A stretch of DNA of 47,159 nucleotides from Nitrincola sp. A-D6 (GTDB lineage: Bacteria > Pseudomonadota > Gammaproteobacteria > Pseudomonadales > Balneatricaceae): positions 1 to 47,159 of the forward strand of contig NZ_JRLB01000089.1 in the NCBI RefSeq assembly GCF_000764495.1. The letters run 5' to 3'. This document shows positions 39,475-47,159 of the stretch, piece by piece. Under the pieces are notes generated by a model, which was not told the DNA's origin, made no database searches, and saw nothing but the letters and a program-made list of their open reading frames with translations. Both the position numbers and the translations under genes were made by a program. Each line of letters begins with the position of its first letter. The first letter of the stretch is position 1.

Positions 39475-39508
39475 CAAAGGCTTGCTCATGCAGGCCTTTG
39501 TTGTTTTA
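39475..39508 (+). terminator. Terminator after clpB
   Basis: CAAAGGC, 12-base loop, GCCTTTG followed by TTGTTTT, 23 bases after the clpB stop. It marks the end of the conserved backbone before the accessory island. Confidence 0.75.
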
Positions 39509-39811
39509 ATCAAATACCCACAATTTAAGTAGTCCCACGCTGTGATAATGCACGGTCCGTGCGGTAGCCGTGATTGAAGGTGGGGTTTTCGGGCCTTTGT
39601 GACGGGTGTTTCTGTTTTTCTGTGATTTTTTGTGTGGGTCTTGCCTGCAGTTATCTAGTTATTGTGCTGAATAAATGATCTTCTTGGTGCGTATTTGTTA
39701 GGGCTTGCTTTGGGTCAATAAGGGAAGGATTGAATCGGGCTAGTATGGGTACGAGTGAATAGCAGGTTTGGGCAGAACGGCCTTTGAGGCTACGGAATAA
39801 ATAATAGTCCA
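39509..39811. other. Non-coding junction between clpB and the island
   Basis: About 300 bases with no plausible gene. It holds a small palindrome, GCACGG-T-CCGTGC (39550-39562), and a GTTAGGGC near 39697 that resembles an integron core site. It may contain the promoter of the cassettes; no clear sigma-70 site was found. Confidence 0.45.
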
Positions 39812-40213
39812 ATGACCAAGGTTGACGAAACGACTGAGTGTGCCGATTGCGGTGCTCCAATTGCTGCCGAGGTGGACGCACTGGAGATCCGCCGACCATG
39901 CGATGTGTGCGGTAGCATAAAGCGTGTTCATAGCATTTCAATAGTGGAAACGCTTGTGGTTAGAGATGGATACGGTTTGAAGGCAAAGCGTCCTGGTCAA
40001 AAGAAGCCATACGTCGAGGATCTGTCGATGCCTGATTACTCTCGCAGTTTTGGAAAACATGTCCACCGGCAACGGGTTATCGACAGGGGCAATGACCACT
40101 ATTTTGAGAAGATCACCGATTACGAGACTGGAAAAGTCATTCATCACTGCGAGGAGCCGCTTTCACAACATCAAGGACATGGCAATGCGAAGCGGAAGAA
40201 CAACCAAGGATAA
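39812..40213 (+). CDS. Cassette 1: zinc-ribbon protein of unknown function
   Basis: 133 residues. An N-terminal zinc-ribbon pair, CADC (about residue 10) and CDVC (about residue 30), is followed by a basic middle (KAKRPGQKKP) and a conserved-looking C-terminus with RVIDRGNDHYFEKITDYETG and HHCEEPLSQHQGHG. I recall similar hypothetical proteins from variable regions of many genomes, with no known function. Its stop codon lies inside the attC-like palindrome that follows, as in integron cassettes. Confidence 0.75.
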   Translation: MTKVDETTECADCGAPIAAEVDALEIRRPCDVCGSIKRVHSISIVETLVVRDGYGLKAKRPGQKKPYVEDLSMPDYSRSFGKHVHRQRVIDRGNDHYFEKITDYETGKVIHHCEEPLSQHQGHGNAKRKNNQG

Positions 40214-40275
40214 CCTTTTGTTGCAGAGGGCGCACCACCTATGGTGGTGCGCTCCTGAACTAATATGTTATATGC
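40208..40275. repeat. attC-like site 1
   Basis: Ends GGATAACC and GTTATATGC are complementary at their cores; the outer arms pair imperfectly over about 20 bases, and the centre is a perfect 10-bp stem (GCGCACCACC / GGTGGTGCGC, 40230-40252). The stop codon of cassette 1 is inside the left end. Confidence 0.55.
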
Positions 40276-40288
40276 AAAAGGAGGATGC

Positions 40289-41188
40289 ATGAGCACTCCA
40301 ATAGTAGTGCAATTACAAGAGATGGCTTCTGATAGCAAGAACCATCTGCCGGATTTGTTGAGAAAAGCACTCCTAATTTCTTCGAAACTAGGTCTGAACG
40401 ATTTCAGATCATGGGTTTTGTCAGAATTAAATGGATATCAATCAGCAGAAGATATTCCAAATTACAGAGTTATCGGTTCACAGCTGAAAGTCATTAACCC
40501 CTATCATGGGTATCAGCCGTTTATCATCGAAGATGGTGAGTTAGCGAGCTTGGTTAGTGAGGTAAAAATATTCGAATCTGTAGAGTCGCTTCAGCATTTG
40601 ATATCTAGGTCAAACGCCAAAGAACAATTAACATTTCCTTTTCCTCCAGAGCAAAAAGCAGCTTTAATGCGAATGCAAGGTGGTTTTGCCCAGTTAGAAC
40701 CGACTCGCATTATTGGGAGCAACCAAGTCAAAAGCGTATTGGAGCAAGTTAGAACCCAATTGTTAGACTGGGCTTTGCTGCTCGAATCACAAGGAATCTT
40801 AGGGGATGGCATAAATTTTTCCGCGGAGGAAAAAGCTATTGCCACTGAAAATCAATCGGCCATTAACATCCACAATTTCCAAGGTGTGTTGGGTAATGTG
40901 TCTGGTGGTAGCGTAAGTCAAACAATGTCAATGACAGTAACACCTGGTAATTTTGACTCTCTCGCACGTTATTTCAGACAACAGGAAGTTAATGAAGAAG
41001 ACATCAGGTCCTTGGAGCTTGCAATTAGCCAAGATCCAGAGGCAACAAGAACTGAGGCTTTTGGTCCAAAGGTTAGTAGCTGGATAGGAAAAATGACCAC
41101 TAAGGCGGCAGATGGCACTTGGTCCGTTAGCGTTGGAGCAGCAGGGAGCTTGTTGGCAACTGCTATCTCAAAATTCTACGGCCTATAA
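40289..41188 (+). CDS. Cassette 2: AbiTii-type abortive infection protein
   Basis: 299 residues from ATG 40289, which follows AGGAGG. The N-terminal third (VVQLQEMASDSKNHLPDLL, RKALLISSKLGLNDFRSWV, ELNGYQ, IPNYRVI) matches the AbiTii domain, named from lactococcal abortive-infection phage defence. The middle is a linker with repeated Gln/Asn/Gly (INIHNFQGVLGNVSGG). The C-terminus has a short hydrophobic segment (VSVGAAGSLLATAISKFYGL) and could touch membranes. Clearly lower GC than the housekeeping genes. It lies between two attC-like sites. Confidence 0.75.
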   Translation: MSTPIVVQLQEMASDSKNHLPDLLRKALLISSKLGLNDFRSWVLSELNGYQSAEDIPNYRVIGSQLKVINPYHGYQPFIIEDGELASLVSEVKIFESVESLQHLISRSNAKEQLTFPFPPEQKAALMRMQGGFAQLEPTRIIGSNQVKSVLEQVRTQLLDWALLLESQGILGDGINFSAEEKAIATENQSAINIHNFQGVLGNVSGGSVSQTMSMTVTPGNFDSLARYFRQQEVNEEDIRSLELAISQDPEATRTEAFGPKVSSWIGKMTTKAADGTWSVSVGAAGSLLATAISKFYGL

Positions 41189-41193
41189 AGATG

Positions 41194-41293
41194 GCATACA
41201 ACAAGCAGCACGTGAGCCCGGCAAAAAACGCTGTGCTGGACGGCTTACATTACGCTTCTCTTCATTTCAGCCGCCCGTGTGCTGGGCGTATGC
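41194..41293. repeat. attC-like site 2
   Basis: A 100-base imperfect palindrome. The ends GCATACAACAAGC and GCTGGGCGTATGC resemble canonical attC ends (GCATAACAAGC and GGGCGTTATGC, with one base different or missing). Outer arms AGCAGCACG/CGTGTGCTG and inner arms GGACGGCT/AGCCGCCC give the double-stem form of integron attC sites. Confidence 0.7.
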
Positions 41294-41318
41294 ACTAAAT
41301 TAGTCGGAGAGTTCCATA

Positions 41319-41642
41319 TGCCAAGTTTAGACCTTAACTGGGATAAATATTTTTCAAATGCGAAGTGGGATGATATTCGTGCTAAATCCTATTTTTTATG
41401 GGCAACGACTGCCCTCCATTGTGCACCAAGGGGCAGGTCTTGTTTATCTATCATCACTGAATCTAGATTTTTCATTAACTGATGTTGTCGGTTTAAAAAA
41501 CGTCATTTTAGATATTAAATTGACGTTGCAACATTTTTCAGAATCAAAAAATTATTACAAAGCCGCAGTCGCTAGTACGGATTTAGAGATTATATCTAAT
41601 TTATTGAGTGAACAGAGTTGCGAAAGCCCTGATTTAATTTAG
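41319..41642 (+). CDS. Cassette 3: small unknown protein, frameshifted in T run
   Basis: Two overlapping frames join if the six-T run near 41393 has one T too many: MPSLDLNWDKYFSNAKW then YGQRLPSIVHQGAGLVYLSS, about 107 residues ending SCESPDLI. GGAG lies about 10 bases before the ATG. No domain recognised. The stop codon touches the following attC-like site, so it is a cassette gene. Confidence 0.6.
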
Positions 41643-41743
41643 CTTAAGCTATGCATATCAAGGCACAGAACTCGTGGCCTGTGGCGGCTGGGACGCCAAA
41701 CTTGCTGGCGCGTTTGGCGTCGCTCGTGTGCTTTGCGTTAGCC
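41642..41743. repeat. attC-like site 3
   Basis: Left AGCTTAAGC...AAGGCACAGAACTCG and right CGCTCGTGTGCTTTGCGTTAGCC pair imperfectly; the inside holds a perfect 10-bp stem (GACGCCAAAC / GTTTGGCGTC, 41692-41721). The right end GCGTTAGCC is close to the attC core GTTRRRY. Confidence 0.65.
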
Positions 41744-41774
41744 TTTTGAGTAATTTCAGCTTGGAGTATGAAAG

Positions 41775-43507
41775 ATGAGAGAACAGGCGGTGCCTTTACT
41801 GGCCGAGATAGATCGCTACCTGGCAGCCCCGCTCAATCAGGACGTGGCTGCACGTCTGATCGAGAATAGGAACGGAATAGCTAGACTTCTTGATGCAATA
41901 GAACAGAAGCACTTTAGTGCAGCCTTTATTGGCAAGATCGGTGCCGGGAAAACATCCGCAATATGCAAGGTGTCCGGCCTGCAGTATGACGGCCCCGACA
42001 ATGAGCCTGTAGAGGTCCTGAAGACAGGGGCTGGCCGAACCACAGTGTGTGAGGTAGCGGTCGAATATTCACCTCGGTACTCCATCAAAGTCGAACCGTT
42101 ACCGGACGAGGAAGTTCAGCGAATAGTAGGTAATTTTGCCGACTTCATATGGACGAAAGCCAGCAAGACCATTGCCGATGAAGACGAGGGCGGCAATCTT
42201 CTGAGTGAAGAACTCACCCGGTGTATACGGAATATGCTCGGTCTCACAATTGAGAAAAAGAAAGAGGACGGCAAATGGCGTTCAAGCGATAAGGCACTAG
42301 AGTTCTCAAAGAGCTGTAAATCTGTAATAGAAGTGAATGATCTTATGTTTTCTTGTTTAGCGCTTGAGAGCAGGACAGAAACCGAGTTCTGGCCCAATCC
42401 AGAGGAATCAAAAAGTTGGCAGAGCTGGCTCAAAGAAAATTTCGCACGGATTAACGACGGAAAGAACAAAACAGTTTCGATTCCCGCACGCATAACAATC
42501 CGAGGCCCGTTTCCCTTAATGCGAGGGATAGCGTCTGGAGCATCGTCGACACACGTGGCATCGATTCATATATCCATCGAGAGGATATTCGAAGAGCGCT
42601 GGATACAGAGGGAATATTTCCAGTAATTTGCTCCTCGTTCGTGGATGCCCCGGATGCTGATTGCAGGTCGTTCTATGAACTGGGAGTTCAGCTGGGGCTT
42701 GGTCGCCGTATTGCTCGTGACGTAACCCTGCTGATCCTAGACAAAAACGAATCAGATAAAATTGCAGACATCGACAGCGATATTACGGACCTAGAAGATA
42801 GGAAAAGCATTGGTCGAAGCATCAGGGAAGAACAGGTTTCAAATAAAATTGCGCACGAATATAAAATTAGTCCGAATATCCTCACGTTTGATAGCAGAAT
42901 TGATGCGGAATCTGAGATATGGGGGGCATTAGAGTCTCGGCGGTCTGCATACATAACAAGCAAATCGAGAGATCTGGTCACGCTTCTTTCCGCTTCACAG
43001 GAATTGCTTTCTGCTGAAGGGAGCAAGGCAGAAGCCTTTGAACATGACATCCATGCGCTGGTTTCCGATTGGCGTGCAAACGCAGATGCTAGATCACCTG
43101 ACTGGAATCATTTTGGTGAATACATTAAGAGTGTCTTTTCTGTAACACATCATCGGACTCTCGCGGCGAGCATCGATCGAAAGGGTTCTTGGTACAACCT
43201 AAACATCTACGAAACAATTAATCAGCGCGCAAGGTCGAACGCCGTCAAATTTTGCGGAACGGAAGTAGCGGAAATTAAGAATAGTTTGACCCTCTTGCGT
43301 GGCAAGTACCCAGAGTTTTCCAACCAGATTGATGCACTGGAAAGCGAGTGCGTTGCGCAGTTCGATTCCTTTGCGGTTTACGTGGGCGATATAGCGAAGG
43401 AACATTGGATCGAGCAGGTAAAAACGTTCGTATCCATATGGAATTCGATGGCTGGTGAATGGGGGCGCGGCTCCGGCTATAAGGCAGAGTTATCGAGCAC
43501 TGGATAG
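41775..43507 (+). CDS. Dynamin-like GTPase, frameshifted near 42505
   Basis: About 577 residues once one base is restored in GGCCC near 42505 (TIRGP then NARDSVWSIVDTRG). P-loop GKIGAGKTS (residues 53-61), a GXGRTTVCEV block that may be the switch I Thr, and IVDTRGID as the DxxG/Walker B motif near residue 258; DKNE in LLILDKNESDK could be the guanine-specificity motif. The C-terminal half is helical and charged (LEDRKSIGRSIREEQVSNK), as in dynamin superfamily stalks. It sits inside a defence island, and dynamin-like proteins are known to defend against phage, so that is the likeliest role. GTP specificity is inferred. Confidence 0.6.
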
Positions 43508-43816
43508 CTTGGATAAAATCAGAGCAATCCATATCTATCCATAACGCTCTTCTGCGGCGGGTTGCATCGGCCTGGGGGCGGGTACTCGCCGAGGGACAAG
43601 ACTAAAACAGGTTCCAGCCGACATCCACATCTCTGGGGCTTCGCCTCTGCGGCTGAACCTGGATGTGAGCTTAAACAACCAGGAACGCAGATATGGTATA
43701 TCGATTTGTTGCTTCACTTCATTACCGACGACTTAGTAGGATATCGAGTAAGAGTAGGTTACAGGAGGGCGCGTCGAGTCACTGCGACTCCTCGGCGACC
43801 TGTTGGGGATGAGCGC
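43508..43816. other. Structured non-coding stretch before the DUF4297 gene
   Basis: About 310 bases without a convincing gene. Three inverted repeats are visible: GGCG/CGCC (43577-43590); AGGTTCCAGCCG pairing with CGGCTGAACCT with one bulged base (43609-43660); and GTCGAGTC/GACTC-CGGCGAC near 43773-43801, close to the start codon. ACATCCA (43621) also pairs with TGGATGT (43660), overlapping the second stem, so alternative structures are possible. It could be a regulatory leader or a small RNA. Confidence 0.4.
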
Positions 43817-45028
43817 ATGACGAACCGCAGTGCAGTTGACACTATACGCGGGTACTTCTACCAGTTCGATTACTCGATACTGAAAGTACTCCAATTGTCT
43901 AATTATGAGGACTCGATTGCCGTCGAGTGCATCGAAGACGTCGACATTCGTACTGCAACGGAAGTTACAGCCGTGCAGTGCAAGTACTACGCGGGTACGG
44001 AGTACAATCACTCGGTTATCAAACCGGCCGTTATGTTCATGCTGTCTCATTTCAAGAAAATCAAAGATGATGGGAGGCCGCTCGTTAAGTACTCACTCCG
44101 TGGTCACTATAGCTCAGGCCAGCACAAGCTACCGTTGTCTATAGACGTTGCATTTCTGAAGCAGCACTTTCTGACGTACAGCGAAAAGAAAGTGGAGCGT
44201 CGTCGTCACGAGGAACTTGGTCTTAGTGATGATGATCTAGCTGAGTTTCTGTCGGTTCTGAACATCGATATCAATGCAGCGAGCTTCGAGGATCAATTCG
44301 CGGAGATCACTCGGGTGTTGCAGACCGCTTACGGCTGCACACCGTTCGAGGCAGAGTACTTCTATTACAATAACGCCCTTGCTCTGACGAGAGAGTTATC
44401 GATCCAATCGTTGCCAGCCAACCGCACCATTACCAAGAGGGCGTTTCTAGAAGGATCAGACACATCTAGCGTGCTGTTCAACGAATGGTTCGTGCGGAAG
44501 AAGGGTGAGAAAGCCACTTTGCTGCACTGAGAAAGCAGTACTTTGCTGGCCTCAACCTATCCCCGTTCGAGCGTTTCTTTCTCATCGAAGTTGATCCCGC
44601 AACACTTGTTCGGAGTGATCTCAAAGATGTGCTGCACATACTGTCAAAGAAATGGTCAAAGACGACCAAGCGCGATGGAAGCTCGTCGTTCTGCCTTATG
44701 TTTATGTTCACGGGCTACCCCATGATGAATTGGTTGCACTAAAGAAGGAGCTGGCGACCGAGGAGTTCGGCTTCATCGACGGGTACGACTTTCAAGGAGC
44801 AGACTTCAGCCTAAAGTCGATTGTGAAACGCGCCACACATGACAATGGAATAAAGTTGAAAGTATTGAATTCAATCACCGATCTTGGGGCGACAGTGGGG
44901 GGATTACGAAAACCCGAGAGGTCTACCAGTTTCACTTGGGAAATAGCTACTTTGATCCCGCGAACGAAGCCGTCAAGCACGTTCAGATTCAACTGAAAAA
45001 TCTTACAGATATTACGGCAATTATATAA
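43817..45028 (+). CDS. DUF4297 anti-phage nuclease, three frameshifts
   Basis: Start ATG 43817 gives MTNRSAVDTIRGYFYQFDYS. About 404 residues after restoring single bases near 44530, 44680 and 44900; the joined C-terminus reads LPYVYVHGLPHDELVALKK, IDGYDFQGADFSLKSI and TREVYQFHLGN, ending LTDITAII. The PD-(D/E)xK nuclease core is visible: IEDVDI (about residue 40) and AVQCKYY, with Gln54-x-Lys56. This is the DUF4297 domain, which cuts DNA when assembled with HerA in phage defence. herA begins 17 bases later, so the two are one operon. Confidence 0.8.
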
Positions 45029-45045
45029 CCGAATCGGAGACGGAG

Positions 45046-46730
45046 ATGGCAGTAGAAACTACAGCTGATAATCTTAATGCCCAAGTGGTCGCAGTTTTCC
45101 CAGACAAAGTCCGCATTGTCGTAGACAAGTTGGAGGATTTTAAAATTGCAGAGGAATCGCTTCGTGTTGGCTCGTATGTCCGAATCGCCGACAATGAGAA
45201 TGCCGTCCTCATCGCGATCATCGAAAATTTCCAAATTGTGGCCAGAGACGATGGAACGCGACATCACATAATAGAGGCATTTCCGTTAGGTGTTCTACGT
45301 GACGGAAAGTTCGAACGCGGCGGCGACTCACTTGCGATACCGCCGAAGAGTGTAGAGCCGGCGACGATTGAGGATATTAGGCGCATATACTCAGATTCGG
45401 TCACAGAAGCAGAGAGCTTCTGTTTCTCAAGTCTTGCGTCGAATCCTGAGGTCCGAGTGCCGGTGAATGGCAATAAGTTCTTCAATAAGCACATCGCCAT
45501 CGTTGGATCCACCGGTTCTGGAAAATCTCACACACTCGCAACTATTGTTCAAAAAGCGGTCTCAGAAAAAGCAGGGGACTTTACTCTAAACAACTCCCAC
45601 GTAATTGTCTTCGACATTCACTCGGAATACCGATCCGCATTTCCAAATGCCAATTTCATCGACGTTTCGAACTTAGTTTTGCCTTACTGGATGTTGAATG
45701 CCGAGGAACTGGAGGAATTCTTCATTGACACCGAAGCGAATGATCACAACCAGCGGAATGTCTTTAAAGAAGCCGTGCTGCAAGACCGACGTGCTAAATT
45801 CACTGGCACGTCAGGTGATGCCCAGCGTATTCACCTTGACTCGCCGCTTCCGTTCGATATTCAAGAGGTCTTGAAATTTGCCATTGCAAAGAACACGGAA
45901 CGGTTGGAGACAGGTGAAGTATATGCTGCAAGTAACAAAGAAAAGGCGGGTCAGCCGAAGTTCGAGAACGGGAGCCTGCACTCAAAGCTCACAAACTTTA
46001 TCAATCGTTTAGAAAGCAAAATCAACGATAGCCGGCTTGAGTTCTTTCTAGGAGAGCGGTCGAAGACATAACATTTGAGCAAACGCTCGAGACCCTGCTC
46101 GGTTACTCAGCAGCAAGCAAATCAAATGTTACAGTCATTGACCTGAGCGGCGTACCTTTTGAAGTTCTCAGCATAACGGTCTCGCTAATTTCTCGTCTGA
46201 TCTTCGAGTACGGGTACATCTATAAGCGTTTGCGATGTGCCAAGAACCAGAATGAGAAGATTAACAACGACGTACCTATCCTGCTTGTCTACGAAGAAGC
46301 ACACAAGTACGTGCCGAACAGCGAGCTATCTAAGTATCGTTCTTCGAAAGTTTCCATTGAGCGCATTGCAAAGGAAGGCCGTAAATATGGTGTAACCTTA
46401 CTCCTCGCAAGCCAGCGCCCGTCCGAAATCTCAGAGACGATTTTCTCGCAGTGCAACAATTTCATCGCGATGCGCCTTACAAATCCGGTTGATCAAGGAT
46501 ACGTCAAGAAACTGCTACCAGATTCTCTTGGAACACTGATAGACAAAATGACCTCATTCCGGCAAGGAGAAGCACTGCTTGTGGGCGAATCTATCGTTCT
46601 GCCTTCGATTGTTCAAATCGATCAATGTGATCCTGCGCCTTCGTCGAATGATATTCCGTACTGGGAGCTTTGGAAGGAAGAGTGGAGGAACATGGACATC
46701 GCCGCAATCAAGGCAGAATGGTATAGGTAG
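45046..46730 (+). CDS. herA: HerA-type ATPase, frameshifted near 46055
   Basis: About 561 residues after restoring one base near 46055 (LEFFLGE then AVEDITFEQTLE). N-terminal HAS-barrel (about 10-80), then the RecA-like core: Walker A GSTGSGKSHT (154-163), Walker B LLVYEEAHKY, sensor LLASQRPSEIS, and arginine-rich stretch IERIAKEGRKYG. HerA forms hexamers that pump along DNA or hold partner nucleases. With DUF4297 it makes a known type of abortive phage-defence complex. GGAGACGGAG precedes the ATG. Confidence 0.85.
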
Positions 46731-46881
46731 AGCCCGGGGAGCTCGATCTATGCTCAGTCGCTTGGCCCTCCGTTCTAGCACGATGGAACGTTGAGACTGT
46801 CGGATAAGTCCAGCCCTTGGCTGGTAGCGCATCGATCCGCTAAAATCGATGAATCGAATTTGAGATCAGGGGTGGCGATGG
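46731..46881. other. Left flank of insertion sequence
   Basis: 150 bases between herA and the transposase. The IS left end should lie here, possibly near TGTCGGATAAGT (46799), but its partner end is beyond the window and cannot be checked. Confidence 0.3.
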
Positions 46882-47159
46882 ATGGCGCGGTACAAACACT
46901 ACGATTACAACCAGACCAAGATGATTCCACTACGTTTCGCGGATCAAATCCAACCTGGCACCTTTGAGTATACGCTGAACCATGTAGTGGATAATGATCT
47001 CGATCTCAGCGTGTTTGAATCCCGCTATCGCAATGACGTCAACGGTGCTCCGGCCTATGATCCGGCGATTCTGCTGAAGGTGGTGTTATTTGCTTACTCC
47101 CGAGGCATTACCAGTAGCCGCAAGATTGCGCAGGCATGTCGTGAGAATGTGATTTTCAT
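46882..47159 (+). mobile_element. IS1182-type transposase (5' part, cut by window end)
   Basis: Reads open from ATG 46882 to the window edge, 92 codons. The N-terminus MARYKHYDYNQTKMIPLRF, with FEYTLNHVVDNDLDLSVFE, YDPAILLKVVLFAYSRGITS and SSRKIAQACRENVIF, is the DUF772-type N-terminal domain of IS1182/IS5-like transposases. The catalytic DDE region lies outside the window. It borders the defence island. Confidence 0.88.

Noticed and set aside
39690-39705. attI recombination site
   Set aside because: Only a short GTTAGGGC is visible, with no integrase and no second core site.
39651-39941. Minus-strand 96-residue open frame overlapping cassette 1
   Set aside because: It is antisense to a better-supported gene, lacks a domain, and has no clear ribosome site.
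43508-43816. Retron msr-msd RNA
   Set aside because: No reverse transcriptase gene is present anywhere in the island.

Overview
The window looks like the chromosome of a gammaproteobacterium close to Pseudomonas and the Oceanospirillales. The evidence is gene order and protein motifs: ispB / rplU-rpmA-obgE-proB / rpsT / murJ-ribF-ileS-lspA-fkpB followed by minor type IV pilins, bamD divergent from rluD-pgeF-clpB, fabA-fabB, and a Vibrio-like Zur-regulated zinc importer. No rRNA, tRNA or CRISPR array was seen.

Region by region. 1-8.1 kb: nhaB (cut by the window start), a 3' remnant of a cyclopropane fatty acid synthase, two PlsC-like acyltransferases, the 5-oxoprolinase operon pxpA-pxpB-pxpC, and fabB and fabA. 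8.2-14.2 kb: ispB, a large palindromic repeat, an orphan VasX-like type VI effector with a DUF6708-like membrane protein, and tag. 14.3-24.5 kb: translation and envelope housekeeping genes, with a structured rplU leader. 24.6-26.5 kb: minor pilins pilV, pilW, pilX and fimT. 26.6-29 kb: an unknown gene plus a periplasmic ankyrin protein, then a yefM-yoeB toxin-antitoxin pair. 29-33.9 kb: nadE and a convergent zinc operon (zrgA-like, ABC ATPase, FtsX-like permease, DUF3299) behind a clear Zur box. 33.9-39.5 kb: bamD, rluD, pgeF and clpB with a sigma-32 promoter. 39.5-47.2 kb: an accessory defence island.

The island is the most interesting part. It begins with three same-direction cassettes, each ending in an attC-like palindrome: a zinc-ribbon protein, an AbiTii abortive-infection protein, and a small unknown protein. 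No integrase is in view, so it resembles a CALIN (cluster of attC sites lacking integron integrase). A dynamin-like GTPase follows, then a structured non-coding stretch, then a DUF4297 nuclease with a HerA ATPase (a known type of anti-phage pair), and finally an IS1182-type transposase cut by the window end.

Sequence quality: about twenty apparent frameshifts split genes that should be intact, including essential ones (fabB, ispB, murJ). Almost all are repaired by adding back one base, usually in a short homopolymer. I read them as mostly sequencing indels and give merged coordinates. ileS differs: it has an in-frame TGA where an invariant Trp is expected.
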